A stretch of 12,366 nucleotides of DNA from Spirochaetota bacterium (GTDB taxonomy: Bacteria > Spirochaetota > Brevinematia > DTOW01): the NCBI GenBank assembly GCA_028276145.1, contig JAPYWX010000038.1, forward strand, positions 1-12,366. Reading direction: 5' to 3'. Below, one piece after another: positions 1-6,175 of this stretch. The position numbers and the translations under genes are program-made. The notes beneath the pieces were generated by a model. It did not search any database. It saw only the letters and a program-made list of their open reading frames with translations, and had not been told where the DNA came from. Numbering within the stretch: position 1 is the first letter of the stretch; the number at the start of each line of letters is the position of its first letter.

Positions 1-20
1 TTTTAATGAAAATAAAAAAA

Positions 21-52
21 TCAAACTAAGTCTGTCAATCTTTTTAGTTTGA
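21..52. repeat. AT-rich inverted repeat upstream of ilvN
   Basis: TCAAACTAA (21-29) is the exact reverse complement of TTAGTTTGA (44-52), giving a 9-bp stem with a 14-nt loop. Read on the - strand the stem is followed by a T-rich run (20-9), so it would work, weakly, as a terminator for - strand transcripts. No - strand gene is visible to use it, and on the + strand it lacks a T tail. It lies just upstream of, and partly overlaps, the proposed ilvN -35. Its role is unknown. Confidence 0.35.
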
Positions 53-78
53 AATTTGGAAACTCTTATAATAATACT
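49..78 (+). promoter_or_regulatory. Possible ilvN-aroB promoter
   Basis: TTGAAA (49-54) is followed after 18 nt by AATACT (73-78), the same box and spacing seen at the other promoters in this window. A perfect TATAAT also lies at 67-72 but has no good -35 at normal spacing. Either would give a short leader carrying the Shine-Dalgarno GAGAGGA (89-95). The call rests on pattern similarity only. Confidence 0.35.
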
Positions 79-100
79 ATCTAGAATTGAGAGGATTATT

Positions 101-598
101 ATGGAAAGAACACTGACAGTACTCGTTGAGAATAGTGTAGGAGTTTTGGCGAAGGTCGCAGGGCTTTTTAGTGCTAGGGGGTTTAACATAAAGAGCCTTT
201 CTGTTAGTGAGACGGAGGACCCTACAGTTTCTGTTATGACAATAGTTGTTGATGAGGATGAGAGAACTGCCGAACAAGTTAGAAAACAGTTAGCTAAACT
301 TGTTGAGACTATAAAAGTTAAAGATATAACAGAAGTTCCCAAAGTTGAGAGAGAGTTGGCTTTGCTTAGGATTTCTATCTCTAGGGAAAGAAGAAGAGAA
401 GTTATAGAGATTGTTGAAGTTTTCAAAGCTAAGGTTGTAGATGTTGCTCATAGCTCTTTGGTAGTTGAGATAACTGGGTCTTCTGAAAAAGTAAACGGAT
501 TTATTGAACTTATGAAGCCTTACGGCATACTTGAGATGGCTAGAACTGGTAAAGTTGCATTAGAGAGAGGTTTGTATTTGGAATCAAAAGAGAAATAA
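101..598 (+). CDS. ilvN: Acetolactate synthase small (regulatory) subunit
   Basis: This is the regulatory subunit of acetohydroxyacid synthase. It binds the catalytic subunit IlvB and gives valine feedback control at the first shared step of branched-chain amino acid synthesis in the cytoplasm. The 165 residues match the usual short form. An N-terminal ACT domain (about 1-78) carries the MTIVVDEDE strand, followed by the C-terminal ferredoxin-like domain (about 82-160). Asn11, Gly14 and Asn29 sit at the positions known in E. coli IlvH for valine binding, so valine sensitivity is expected. The ATG at 101 is chosen because GAGAGGA (89-95) lies 5 nt upstream; an in-frame TTG at 56 would add unconserved residues. 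No ilvB is visible, and the 100 bases upstream show no coding end, so ilvN may be separated from its catalytic partner or start its own unit. aroB follows after 2 nt. Confidence 0.95.
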   Translation: MERTLTVLVENSVGVLAKVAGLFSARGFNIKSLSVSETEDPTVSVMTIVVDEDERTAEQVRKQLAKLVETIKVKDITEVPKVERELALLRISISRERRREVIEIVEVFKAKVVDVAHSSLVVEITGSSEKVNGFIELMKPYGILEMARTGKVALERGLYLESKEK

Positions 599-600
599 AT

Positions 601-1710
601 ATGCGTGAAATAAGATTAAACATTGTTAGGAATGAAGATTTATCTTACAGTGTTTTTATATGTTCCTCAGAGTGGGGGAGTGTCTTAAATAAAGTTGTGA
701 GTTCGATTAAGCCAACATCTGTAGCTATAGTTACCGATACTGTCGTTTCAAAGTTACATTTAAGGTCTATTGTTAGTTATCTTCCAGAAGGTATTAATTA
801 TGTTACTGTGGAGATACCGGCAGGGGAGAAATACAAAACTCGTAAGATGAAGGAATACATAGAAGATAAGATGCTCGAATTTGGTGTTGATAGGAAAGGG
901 TTAGTTATTGCTTTCGGTGGTGGAGTTGTGGGTGACATCGGGGGGTTCGTTGCTGCTACTTACATGAGGGGTATCCCTTTTATTCAGGTTCCTACTACAT
1001 TGCTTTCAATGATTGATAGCTCTATAGGTGGTAAGGTTGCAGTTGATACACCGTATGGTAAAAACATGATAGGTTCTTTCTACCAGCCAAAGGCTGTAGT
1101 TATAAATGTAGATTTCCTAAAAACTTTACCTAGCGAGCAGATAAAAAACGGCTTGGCAGAAGTTATAAAACATGCTATAATAGCCGATAAGAACTTCTTT
1201 GATTTCCTTTTGGAGAACAGAAATGATATCCTTGAGTTGGTCAATGATAAATTAGAAGAATTGATAGAAGTAGGTTGTAGTATAAAGAAAAGGGTTGTTG
1301 AGAGTGATGAAAAAGAAAGTGGCCTTAGGAAAATACTGAACTTTGGTCACACGGTTGGTCACGCTATAGAAAGTGTTTCCAATTATAGAATTCTTCATGG
1401 TTTTGCCGTTAGTGTAGGAATGGTTATTGAAGCACAGGTTTCTAATAAAATTGGTATATTGCCTAAGGAAGATTTGGAAAAAATAAAAGAGATTTTATCT
1501 CTCTACGGCTTACCTACGAGCCTTAGGGAATTAAAGTTAAAACCAAGAATAATAAGTGATATGGTTAGGTTTATGAGAAGCGATAAAAAATCAATTTCAG
1601 GTGAAATACATATGTCTTTGCCTAAGAGAATAGGGGAAATGATAGATAGTTTTTCTTTGCCGGTTGAAGAATCTTTAATTCTTAGCGTTTTTAGAGACCA
1701 GTTTAATTAA
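601..1710 (+). CDS. aroB: 3-dehydroquinate synthase
   Basis: AroB converts DAHP (3-deoxy-D-arabino-heptulosonate 7-phosphate) to 3-dehydroquinate, the second step of the shikimate pathway, using NAD and a divalent metal. The 369-residue length is typical. The NAD-binding loop GGGVVGD is at 106-112, and the signature PTTLLSMIDSSIGGK is at 131-145. The expected metal ligands are visible: Glu187 in GLAEVIKH, His250 in NFGHTVGH and His266 in LHG. The start at 601 is 2 nt after the ilvN stop, so the two genes are almost certainly cotranscribed and perhaps translationally coupled; only a weak GAG precedes the ATG. A hairpin terminator follows directly. Pairing with ilvN joins two amino acid pathways in one transcript; no other shikimate genes are adjacent, although aroC lies 2.6 kb downstream in the next unit. 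Confidence 0.97.
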   Translation: MREIRLNIVRNEDLSYSVFICSSEWGSVLNKVVSSIKPTSVAIVTDTVVSKLHLRSIVSYLPEGINYVTVEIPAGEKYKTRKMKEYIEDKMLEFGVDRKGLVIAFGGGVVGDIGGFVAATYMRGIPFIQVPTTLLSMIDSSIGGKVAVDTPYGKNMIGSFYQPKAVVINVDFLKTLPSEQIKNGLAEVIKHAIIADKNFFDFLLENRNDILELVNDKLEELIEVGCSIKKRVVESDEKESGLRKILNFGHTVGHAIESVSNYRILHGFAVSVGMVIEAQVSNKIGILPKEDLEKIKEILSLYGLPTSLRELKLKPRIISDMVRFMRSDKKSISGEIHMSLPKRIGEMIDSFSLPVEESLILSVFRDQFN

Positions 1711-1716
1711 ACTTTT

Positions 1717-1748
1717 AACCTTTTTTGTTTTTGAAAAGGTTATTTTTT
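1717..1748 (+). terminator. Rho-independent terminator after aroB
   Basis: AACCTTTT (1717-1724) pairs perfectly with AAAAGGTT (1734-1741) around a 9-nt loop. A T-rich tail (1743-1748) follows. It ends the ilvN-aroB unit 7 nt after the aroB stop. The stem is AT-rich, so termination may be partial. Confidence 0.7.
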
Positions 1749-1760
1749 ATCTTTCATATT
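1731..1760 (+). promoter_or_regulatory. Possible htrA promoter overlapping the aroB terminator
   Basis: TTGAAA (1731-1736) and CATATT (1755-1760) are separated by 18 nt, the same spacing as the other promoters proposed here. Transcription would start near 1767 and give a leader of about 19 nt containing GGGAGG (1775-1780). The -35 lies within the loop and 3' stem of the aroB terminator. Confidence 0.4.
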
Positions 1761-1785
1761 ATACAGTATTATTTGGGAGGCAGGT

Positions 1786-3321
1786 ATGAGGTGGATAAGG
1801 TTTTTTAGAAGAGCTTTGAAGAATTTGTTTGTTGTTAATTTGGTGTTAGCTGGTTTTATTTTTGGGGTTGTCTTTTCGGTTGTTTTTATCACTGTAGGGT
1901 GCCAAACTAACGGAAAAGGTGGTAATATTTCATTTGCTTCTTCTGTTGATTTGTCTAAGCTGCCTGAAGAGTATAAGTATGCTTATAGTGTTCAGAGAGT
2001 TTTAAACGAAGTGGCTGAAAAGGTTGCACCTGCTGTTGTTAACATAAAGAGCGAAGATGTAATTACATGGAAGGAGGAAGATCCTTTTTATAAATTTTTC
2101 GGAGAGGATGAGTTTTTGAGGAAATTCTTTGATTTGCCTGATAGGCCGCAAAGTAGGACATATAGGCGGGTTGTTCCTAGTTTGGGGTCTGGATTTATAA
2201 TCTCGAAGGATGGGTACATCCTTAGTAATTTGCATGTCTTGAAGCCGGCTGGTAAGATTGCTAAAAACATAGTTGTTACAGTTCTTAAGTCTGGGAGAGA
2301 GTATAAAGCTAAGTTAGTAGGGTACGATGAGGAAACTGATATAGCACTTTTGAAAATTGAGCCTAGGGAAGATTTACCAGTTGTTACACTAGGTGATTCT
2401 GATAAAGTCAGAGTAGGGGATTTTGCTATTGCTATAGGAAATCCTTTTGGATTGAATGGTACTTTTACATTTGGTACGATTAGTGCTGTGAATAGGGATT
2501 TTGCGGGTAACGTTTTCTCAAAGTACATCCAGACGGATGCACCAATAAACCCTGGTAATAGTGGTGGACCACTTGTCAATATTTTTGGTGAGGTTGTAGG
2601 TATAAATACAATGATAATCTCACCAACAGGACAATTGGGAATGGCTGGGAATGTAGGTATTGGTTTTGCTATACCTATAAACACAGCTAAAAGAGTTGTT
2701 GACCAGTTAATTAAGAAAGGTAAAGTTGAAAGAGGGTATATCGGTGTTTCTATAAATGAGTTAGATAACGATACAAGGAAACAGTTAGGAATACCAGAAG
2801 ATGTTGGCGTTCTTGTTAGTAAGGTTGAGCCAGGGTCACCAGCAGATAAAGCTGGCATAAAACAGGGCGATATAATAGTAGCCGTTGATGGAGAGAAAAT
2901 TTCAAATTTCAATGACCTTCTTTCAAGAATAGCTTCTAAACTTCCCGGGGAAAAAGCAGAAATTGAAGTTATCAGAGATGGTAAAAGGATAAAGTTTGTT
3001 TTGGAAGTTATCGCTAGACCTAGTAGTGAAGAGTTGAGCCGTAAGATGGAACAAGGAGGAGGTGAAGGTAGTACTGCTGAGTACAAAGGGGTAATTGTTT
3101 CAGAAGGTAAAAGAGGTGTTATTGTGACAGGTGTGAATGATGATAGTCCTTTCTATGGTATACTCCAGAGAGGTGATGAAATAGTGGAGATTAACGGGCA
3201 GAAAATAAGTAATTTGGATGACTTTAGGAAATTTGCTGAGAAGAATAGAAACCAAAAGCAGTTCCTTATAAAGTTCTACAGAGGTGATATGTTCATAATT
3301 AGAGGATTTACTATAAAGTAG
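1786..3321 (+). CDS. htrA: HtrA/Deg family serine protease with two PDZ domains
   Basis: This is an ATP-independent envelope serine protease of the DegP/DegQ type that degrades misfolded exported proteins. Residues 14-38 form a hydrophobic export segment. It ends in ITVGC, with Cys39 fitting a relaxed lipobox, so the protein may be a lipoprotein rather than soluble or simply anchored. The trypsin-like domain spans about 73-310. The catalytic triad is His150 (SNLHV), Asp185 (ETDIALLK) and Ser259 (GNSGGPL). PDZ1 is at about 316-408 (starting RGYIGVS) and PDZ2 at about 432-508. The length of 511 residues is normal for a two-PDZ member. The ATG at 1786 has GGGAGG 5 nt upstream. accA follows within 15 nt. 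The choice between degP, degQ and mucD names cannot be made from sequence alone. Confidence 0.95.
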   Translation: MRWIRFFRRALKNLFVVNLVLAGFIFGVVFSVVFITVGCQTNGKGGNISFASSVDLSKLPEEYKYAYSVQRVLNEVAEKVAPAVVNIKSEDVITWKEEDPFYKFFGEDEFLRKFFDLPDRPQSRTYRRVVPSLGSGFIISKDGYILSNLHVLKPAGKIAKNIVVTVLKSGREYKAKLVGYDEETDIALLKIEPREDLPVVTLGDSDKVRVGDFAIAIGNPFGLNGTFTFGTISAVNRDFAGNVFSKYIQTDAPINPGNSGGPLVNIFGEVVGINTMIISPTGQLGMAGNVGIGFAIPINTAKRVVDQLIKKGKVERGYIGVSINELDNDTRKQLGIPEDVGVLVSKVEPGSPADKAGIKQGDIIVAVDGEKISNFNDLLSRIASKLPGEKAEIEVIRDGKRIKFVLEVIARPSSEELSRKMEQGGGEGSTAEYKGVIVSEGKRGVIVTGVNDDSPFYGILQRGDEIVEINGQKISNLDDFRKFAEKNRNQKQFLIKFYRGDMFIIRGFTIK

Positions 3322-3336
3322 TTTTTGGGGGATTTT

Positions 3337-4287
3337 ATGGAAAAATATTTTAGCTTTGAGGCGCCTATAGTGGAGATAGAGAAGAGAATAGAGGAGCTAA
3401 AAAGTACTACTGGGCTTGATGATAACTCACCTGAGATTAGGGAACTTAGAAAGCAAATTGAGGATTTAAAGAATAAAATATACAGTAATCTGAATGAGTG
3501 GCAGATTGTAGAGATAAGTAGGCATCCTAATAGACCTACATTTGTTGACTATCTTAATTCCATCTTTAGTGACTTTGTTGAGCTTGCTGGAGATAGGTAT
3601 TTTGGAGATGATAAGGCTATAATTGCTGGTTTTGGTAAGTTGGATGGGAGAAGTGTTTGTGTAATTGGTCAGGAAAAAGGTAAAGACTTGGATGATAAAG
3701 TGAAGAGGAATTTTGGTATGCCGCATCCTGAGGGGTATAGAAAGGCTTTGAGAATTATGAAGCTTGCCGAAAGATTTAAGATACCAGTTTTAACTTTCAT
3801 CGACACTGCAGGAGCTTATCCAGGAATAGGAGCCGAGGAAAGGGGTCAAGGCGAGGCAATAGCAAAGAACTTGTTTGAGATGGCACAGATAAGAGTTCCA
3901 ATAATAGCTACAGTTATAAGTGAAGGTGGTAGTGGTGGCGCTTTGGCTATTGGGGTGGCGGATAGAGTATTGATGTTAGAGTATGCAATATATTCTGTAA
4001 TTTCGCCCGAGGGGTGTGCTTCTATACTATGGAAAGATGCTTCTAAGGCTCCCGAAGCTGCTAAGGCTCTTAAGCTCACTGCTAAGTGGTGTAAGGAGTT
4101 TGGAATCGTTGACAAGATAATAAAAGAGCCTCTCGGAGGTGCTCACCGTAACCCTGAGTTCGTTTTTAATAACCTCAAGAGTGAACTGATAAAAGAACTT
4201 AAGGTTCTTTCTAAGTTTTCGCCGGAGCAATTAATAAAAATGAGGTATAACAAGTTTAGAAACATTGGAGCTTATGAGGTAAAGTAG
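3337..4287 (+). CDS. accA: Acetyl-CoA carboxylase carboxyltransferase alpha subunit
   Basis: AccA pairs with AccD to move the carboxyl group from biotin to acetyl-CoA, making malonyl-CoA for fatty acid synthesis. The protein has 316 residues, close to E. coli AccA (319). The N-terminal helical part (about 1-60) begins MEKYFSFEAPIVEIE. The crotonase-fold core includes the DTAGAYPGIGAEERGQGEAI block (156-175) and the ISEGGSGGALAI glycine-rich loop (194-205), followed by the SPEGCASILW block (223-232). The ATG at 3337 is chosen because GGGGGA (3327-3332) lies 4 nt upstream; an in-frame TTG at 3325 is inside that Shine-Dalgarno region. It is 15 nt after htrA and 2 nt before aroC, so the three are probably one operon. 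No accD is in the window, so the two halves of the carboxyltransferase are encoded apart, as in E. coli. Confidence 0.96.
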   Translation: MEKYFSFEAPIVEIEKRIEELKSTTGLDDNSPEIRELRKQIEDLKNKIYSNLNEWQIVEISRHPNRPTFVDYLNSIFSDFVELAGDRYFGDDKAIIAGFGKLDGRSVCVIGQEKGKDLDDKVKRNFGMPHPEGYRKALRIMKLAERFKIPVLTFIDTAGAYPGIGAEERGQGEAIAKNLFEMAQIRVPIIATVISEGGSGGALAIGVADRVLMLEYAIYSVISPEGCASILWKDASKAPEAAKALKLTAKWCKEFGIVDKIIKEPLGGAHRNPEFVFNNLKSELIKELKVLSKFSPEQLIKMRYNKFRNIGAYEVK

Positions 4288-4289
4288 CT

Positions 4290-5459
4290 ATGATAAAATA
4301 CTTTACATCTGGTGAGTCCCACGGAAGAGGCATTTCTGCAATAGTTTATGGTTTCCCTGCTAATATACCGATTGATGTAAACTACATAAATGAAATGTTG
4401 GCACTTAGGCAAAAAGGTTACGGTAGAGGCGGAAGAATGAAGATAGAAAAGGATGAAGTTGATATTATAGGTGGTGTCCGAAACGGTAAAACTATAGGTT
4501 CTCCAATTTCGTTAGTTGTTTGGAATAGAGATTGGGAGAATTGGAGGAATAAGGAAGTTCCTAAAGTTACAAAACCTAGGCCAGGGCATGCTGACCTTAC
4601 AGGGGTTTTGAAATACGGCTTTGATGATATAAGAGATGTTCTTGAAAGAGCTAGTGCTAGAGAGACATCTGTTAGAGTTGCTGTTGGAGCTATCGCTAAG
4701 TATGTTCTTGAGAAGTTTTTCGATACTGTAATATTTTCTCATGTTGTTGAGTTTGGAGGAATTAAAGTTAACCTGAAAGGTTTAACATATAGGGAAGTGA
4801 TGGAAAGAGCTAAAAAATCAGAAGTTGGGGTAGGGGATATATCAAAGGAAGAGGAAATAAAAAGCTTCATAGATAGGTGTAAAGCTGATGGGGACACTTT
4901 AGGGGGAGTTATAGAAGTTATAGTTCTGAATCCGCCTGTTGGACTTGGTAGTTATGCGCATTGGGAAGATAAAATAGATGCTAGACTTGCCTTTAGCATA
5001 ATGAGTGTACAAGCTATAAAGGGTGTTGAATTTGGAATGGGATTTAAGCTTGGGAGACTGAGAGGCTCTGAAGTGCACGATGAGATATCGTGGGATGGTA
5101 AGAAGTTTGTAAGGTTTTCAAATAATGCTGGTGGTATAGAGGGGGGAATGACAAACGGTAACCCAATCGTTATAAGGGCTGTCATGAAACCAATATCAAC
5201 ATTAATTAAACCGAAAAAGTCTGTTGATTTTGTTACCAAGGAAGAGTTTTTAGCACATGTTGAGAGGTCTGATGTTACTGCTGTGCCTGCGGCTGGTGTA
5301 GTGTTGGAGTCTGTTGTAGCAATAGAACTTCTAAGTGCTCTACTCAAAAGATATGGAGGAGATGAGATAAACATGATAAAAAAGAGCTTTGACGAGGATA
5401 GTATACAGAAGCACAGAACTGGTCTTGAAATATTGGAGTCCGAATACCAAGAATTTTAG
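4290..5459 (+). CDS. aroC: Chorismate synthase
   Basis: AroC makes chorismate from 5-enolpyruvylshikimate 3-phosphate, the last shared step toward aromatic amino acids, and needs reduced FMN as a cofactor. The 389 residues match the longer Gram-positive/thermophile form. Visible signatures are GESHGRGISAIV (8-19, with His11), GYGRGGRMKIE (43-53), RPGHADLTG with catalytic His100, the DVLERASARET helix (116-126), the SNNAGGIEGGMTNGNPI flavin-site block and the late RSDVTAVPAAGVV block. The start lies 2 nt after the accA stop, and its GAGGT (4276-4280) lies inside the end of accA, so translation is probably coupled. It converges with the - strand sufT-like gene, with 9 nt between stops and no clear terminator between them. 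Confidence 0.97.
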   Translation: MIKYFTSGESHGRGISAIVYGFPANIPIDVNYINEMLALRQKGYGRGGRMKIEKDEVDIIGGVRNGKTIGSPISLVVWNRDWENWRNKEVPKVTKPRPGHADLTGVLKYGFDDIRDVLERASARETSVRVAVGAIAKYVLEKFFDTVIFSHVVEFGGIKVNLKGLTYREVMERAKKSEVGVGDISKEEEIKSFIDRCKADGDTLGGVIEVIVLNPPVGLGSYAHWEDKIDARLAFSIMSVQAIKGVEFGMGFKLGRLRGSEVHDEISWDGKKFVRFSNNAGGIEGGMTNGNPIVIRAVMKPISTLIKPKKSVDFVTKEEFLAHVERSDVTAVPAAGVVLESVVAIELLSALLKRYGGDEINMIKKSFDEDSIQKHRTGLEILESEYQEF

Positions 5460-5468
5460 GATGGTTTA

Positions 5469-5771
5469 TTAATCAAATAGCCCTAATGCTTGTTTACCTT
5501 CTTCCGATATCATTTCAGGGCTCCATGGAGGGTCAAATACAACATTGACTTTTACGTTTTCAAACTTGTTTTTCAATACTTCTTCTACCATTTGTATTAG
5601 TGATGGCCCTATGGGGCATGCTATTGATGTCAGTGTCATGTCAATTTCAACACTTTTACCATCATCACTGATATCTAGCCTGTATATCAACCCTAAGTTC
5701 ACTATGTCTAACCCTATTTCTGGGTCATATACACTCTTTAAATCATTTAAAACTTCCTCTTTCGTCGGCAT
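5469..5771 (-). CDS. SufT-like MIP18/DUF59 family Fe-S cluster assembly protein
   Basis: The 100-residue protein belongs to the MIP18/PaaD/SufT family, whose members help mature Fe-S proteins. It shows the family marks: DPEIGLDIVNLGLIY (16-30), the conserved cysteine in TSIACPIGPSL (Cys52) and the end block DPPWSPEMISEEGK (80-93). The ATG at 5771 is chosen because it begins at the usual position just before the conserved core. A TTG at 5807 would add 12 unconserved residues, and that TTG is instead the start of a good -35 box. No Shine-Dalgarno precedes the ATG; the -10 TATATT ends 6 nt upstream, so the mRNA is probably leaderless. No other suf genes are nearby. Assignment to the family is secure, but the precise client proteins are not known, so no symbol is given. 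Confidence 0.88.
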   Translation of the reverse strand: MPTKEEVLNDLKSVYDPEIGLDIVNLGLIYRLDISDDGKSVEIDMTLTSIACPIGPSLIQMVEEVLKNKFENVKVNVVFDPPWSPEMISEEGKQALGLFD

Positions 5772-5777
5772 GAAATA

Positions 5778-5807
5778 AATATACTTATTATGTAGGAATT
5801 TTTTCAA
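5778..5807 (-). promoter_or_regulatory. Promoter of the sufT-like gene (leaderless type)
   Basis: On the - strand TTGAAA (5807-5802) is followed after exactly 18 nt by TATATT (5783-5778). The start codon comes 6 nt after that, which places the predicted transcription start on the A of ATG. The -35 matches the bacterial consensus at 5 of 6 positions and the -10 at 5 of 6. Confidence 0.6.
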
Positions 5808-6139
5808 GTTACCTTGAGTTTGCAGAAAGGAGTTTACACACCTCTCTACTCCCTAAAGTGAGAGGTTTAACCTTATCTAAAGAGATGCGATAGCATTTCT
5901 TCACATTAAGAATATTATAAAAAGGTGCTATGAAGCACCTTGCTTTAAGTAGTTCCTATCATCTTGTTTGATGAAGTAAACTTCATTTGTCTTCACGGTT
6001 AAGAATTAACTGGTAAATGTGTGTTATGAAAACATAGGGGGTATTAATTATTTTGTTCACTCATTTTTATTGTAGTGGGGCGTAGCTTATATTTAATTAG
6101 TAGGCGGTAGCCTACTAGTAGAAGATGAAATAACAATTC
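5808..6139. other. Gene-free stretch with a cluster of short hairpins
   Basis: No open reading frame longer than about 13 codons was found on the + strand and none worth calling on the - strand. Five short inverted repeats occur: 5840-5846/5860-5866 (ACCTCTC/GAGAGGT), 5880-5888/5893-5901 (one G-U, loop GATA), 5922-5929/5934-5941 (loop ATGA), 5972-5976/5981-5985 (loop TAAA) and 6098-6105/6110-6117 (loop GGTA). GGAGT (5829-5833) can also pair with ACTCC (5848-5852), competing with the first stem. This might be a small structured RNA or a regulatory spacer between divergent genes. No known RNA family was recognised. Confidence 0.4.
5910..5941 (-). terminator. Terminator-like hairpin facing the - strand
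   Basis: Read on the - strand, AAGGTGCT and AGCACCTT form a perfect 8-bp stem with a 4-nt loop, followed by TTTATAATATT. This would end a - strand transcript arising between 5942 and about 6150, where no gene is seen. The + strand side lacks a T run. Confidence 0.4.
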
Positions 6140-6169
6140 AAGAAATTATTGGACACCTTACGATATAAT
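6140..6169 (+). promoter_or_regulatory. Promoter of the propeller protein gene (leaderless type)
   Basis: A perfect TATAAT (6164-6169) ends 6 nt before the ATG at 6176. An 18-nt spacer separates it from AAGAAA (6140-6145), a weak -35 that shares GAAA with the other promoters here. The predicted start is the A of ATG, and there is no room for a Shine-Dalgarno. Confidence 0.5.
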
Positions 6170-6175
6170 TAAACT

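Noticed and set aside
56..100. Upstream TTG start for ilvN
   Set aside because: It would add 15 unconserved residues and has no Shine-Dalgarno, whereas the ATG at 101 has GAGAGGA at good spacing and gives residue numbering that matches IlvH.
2088..3086. Long open frame of 332 codons opposite htrA on the - strand
   Set aside because: It is an antisense shadow of htrA, serine/proline-rich with no recognisable domain, no ribosome-binding site and no independent codon pattern.
4952..5374. 140-codon open frame opposite aroC
   Set aside because: It is a shadow frame; aroC motifs are intact throughout on the other strand.
5772..5807. Upstream TTG start for the sufT-like gene
   Set aside because: The extra 12 residues do not resemble the family start, and the stretch holds a good -35/-10 pair. 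An AAGG 4 nt before the TTG leaves a small chance that it is used.
5922..6117. Possible tRNA, 4.5S RNA or riboswitch
   Set aside because: No tRNA cloverleaf, SRP hexaloop motif or known riboswitch core could be matched on either strand by eye.
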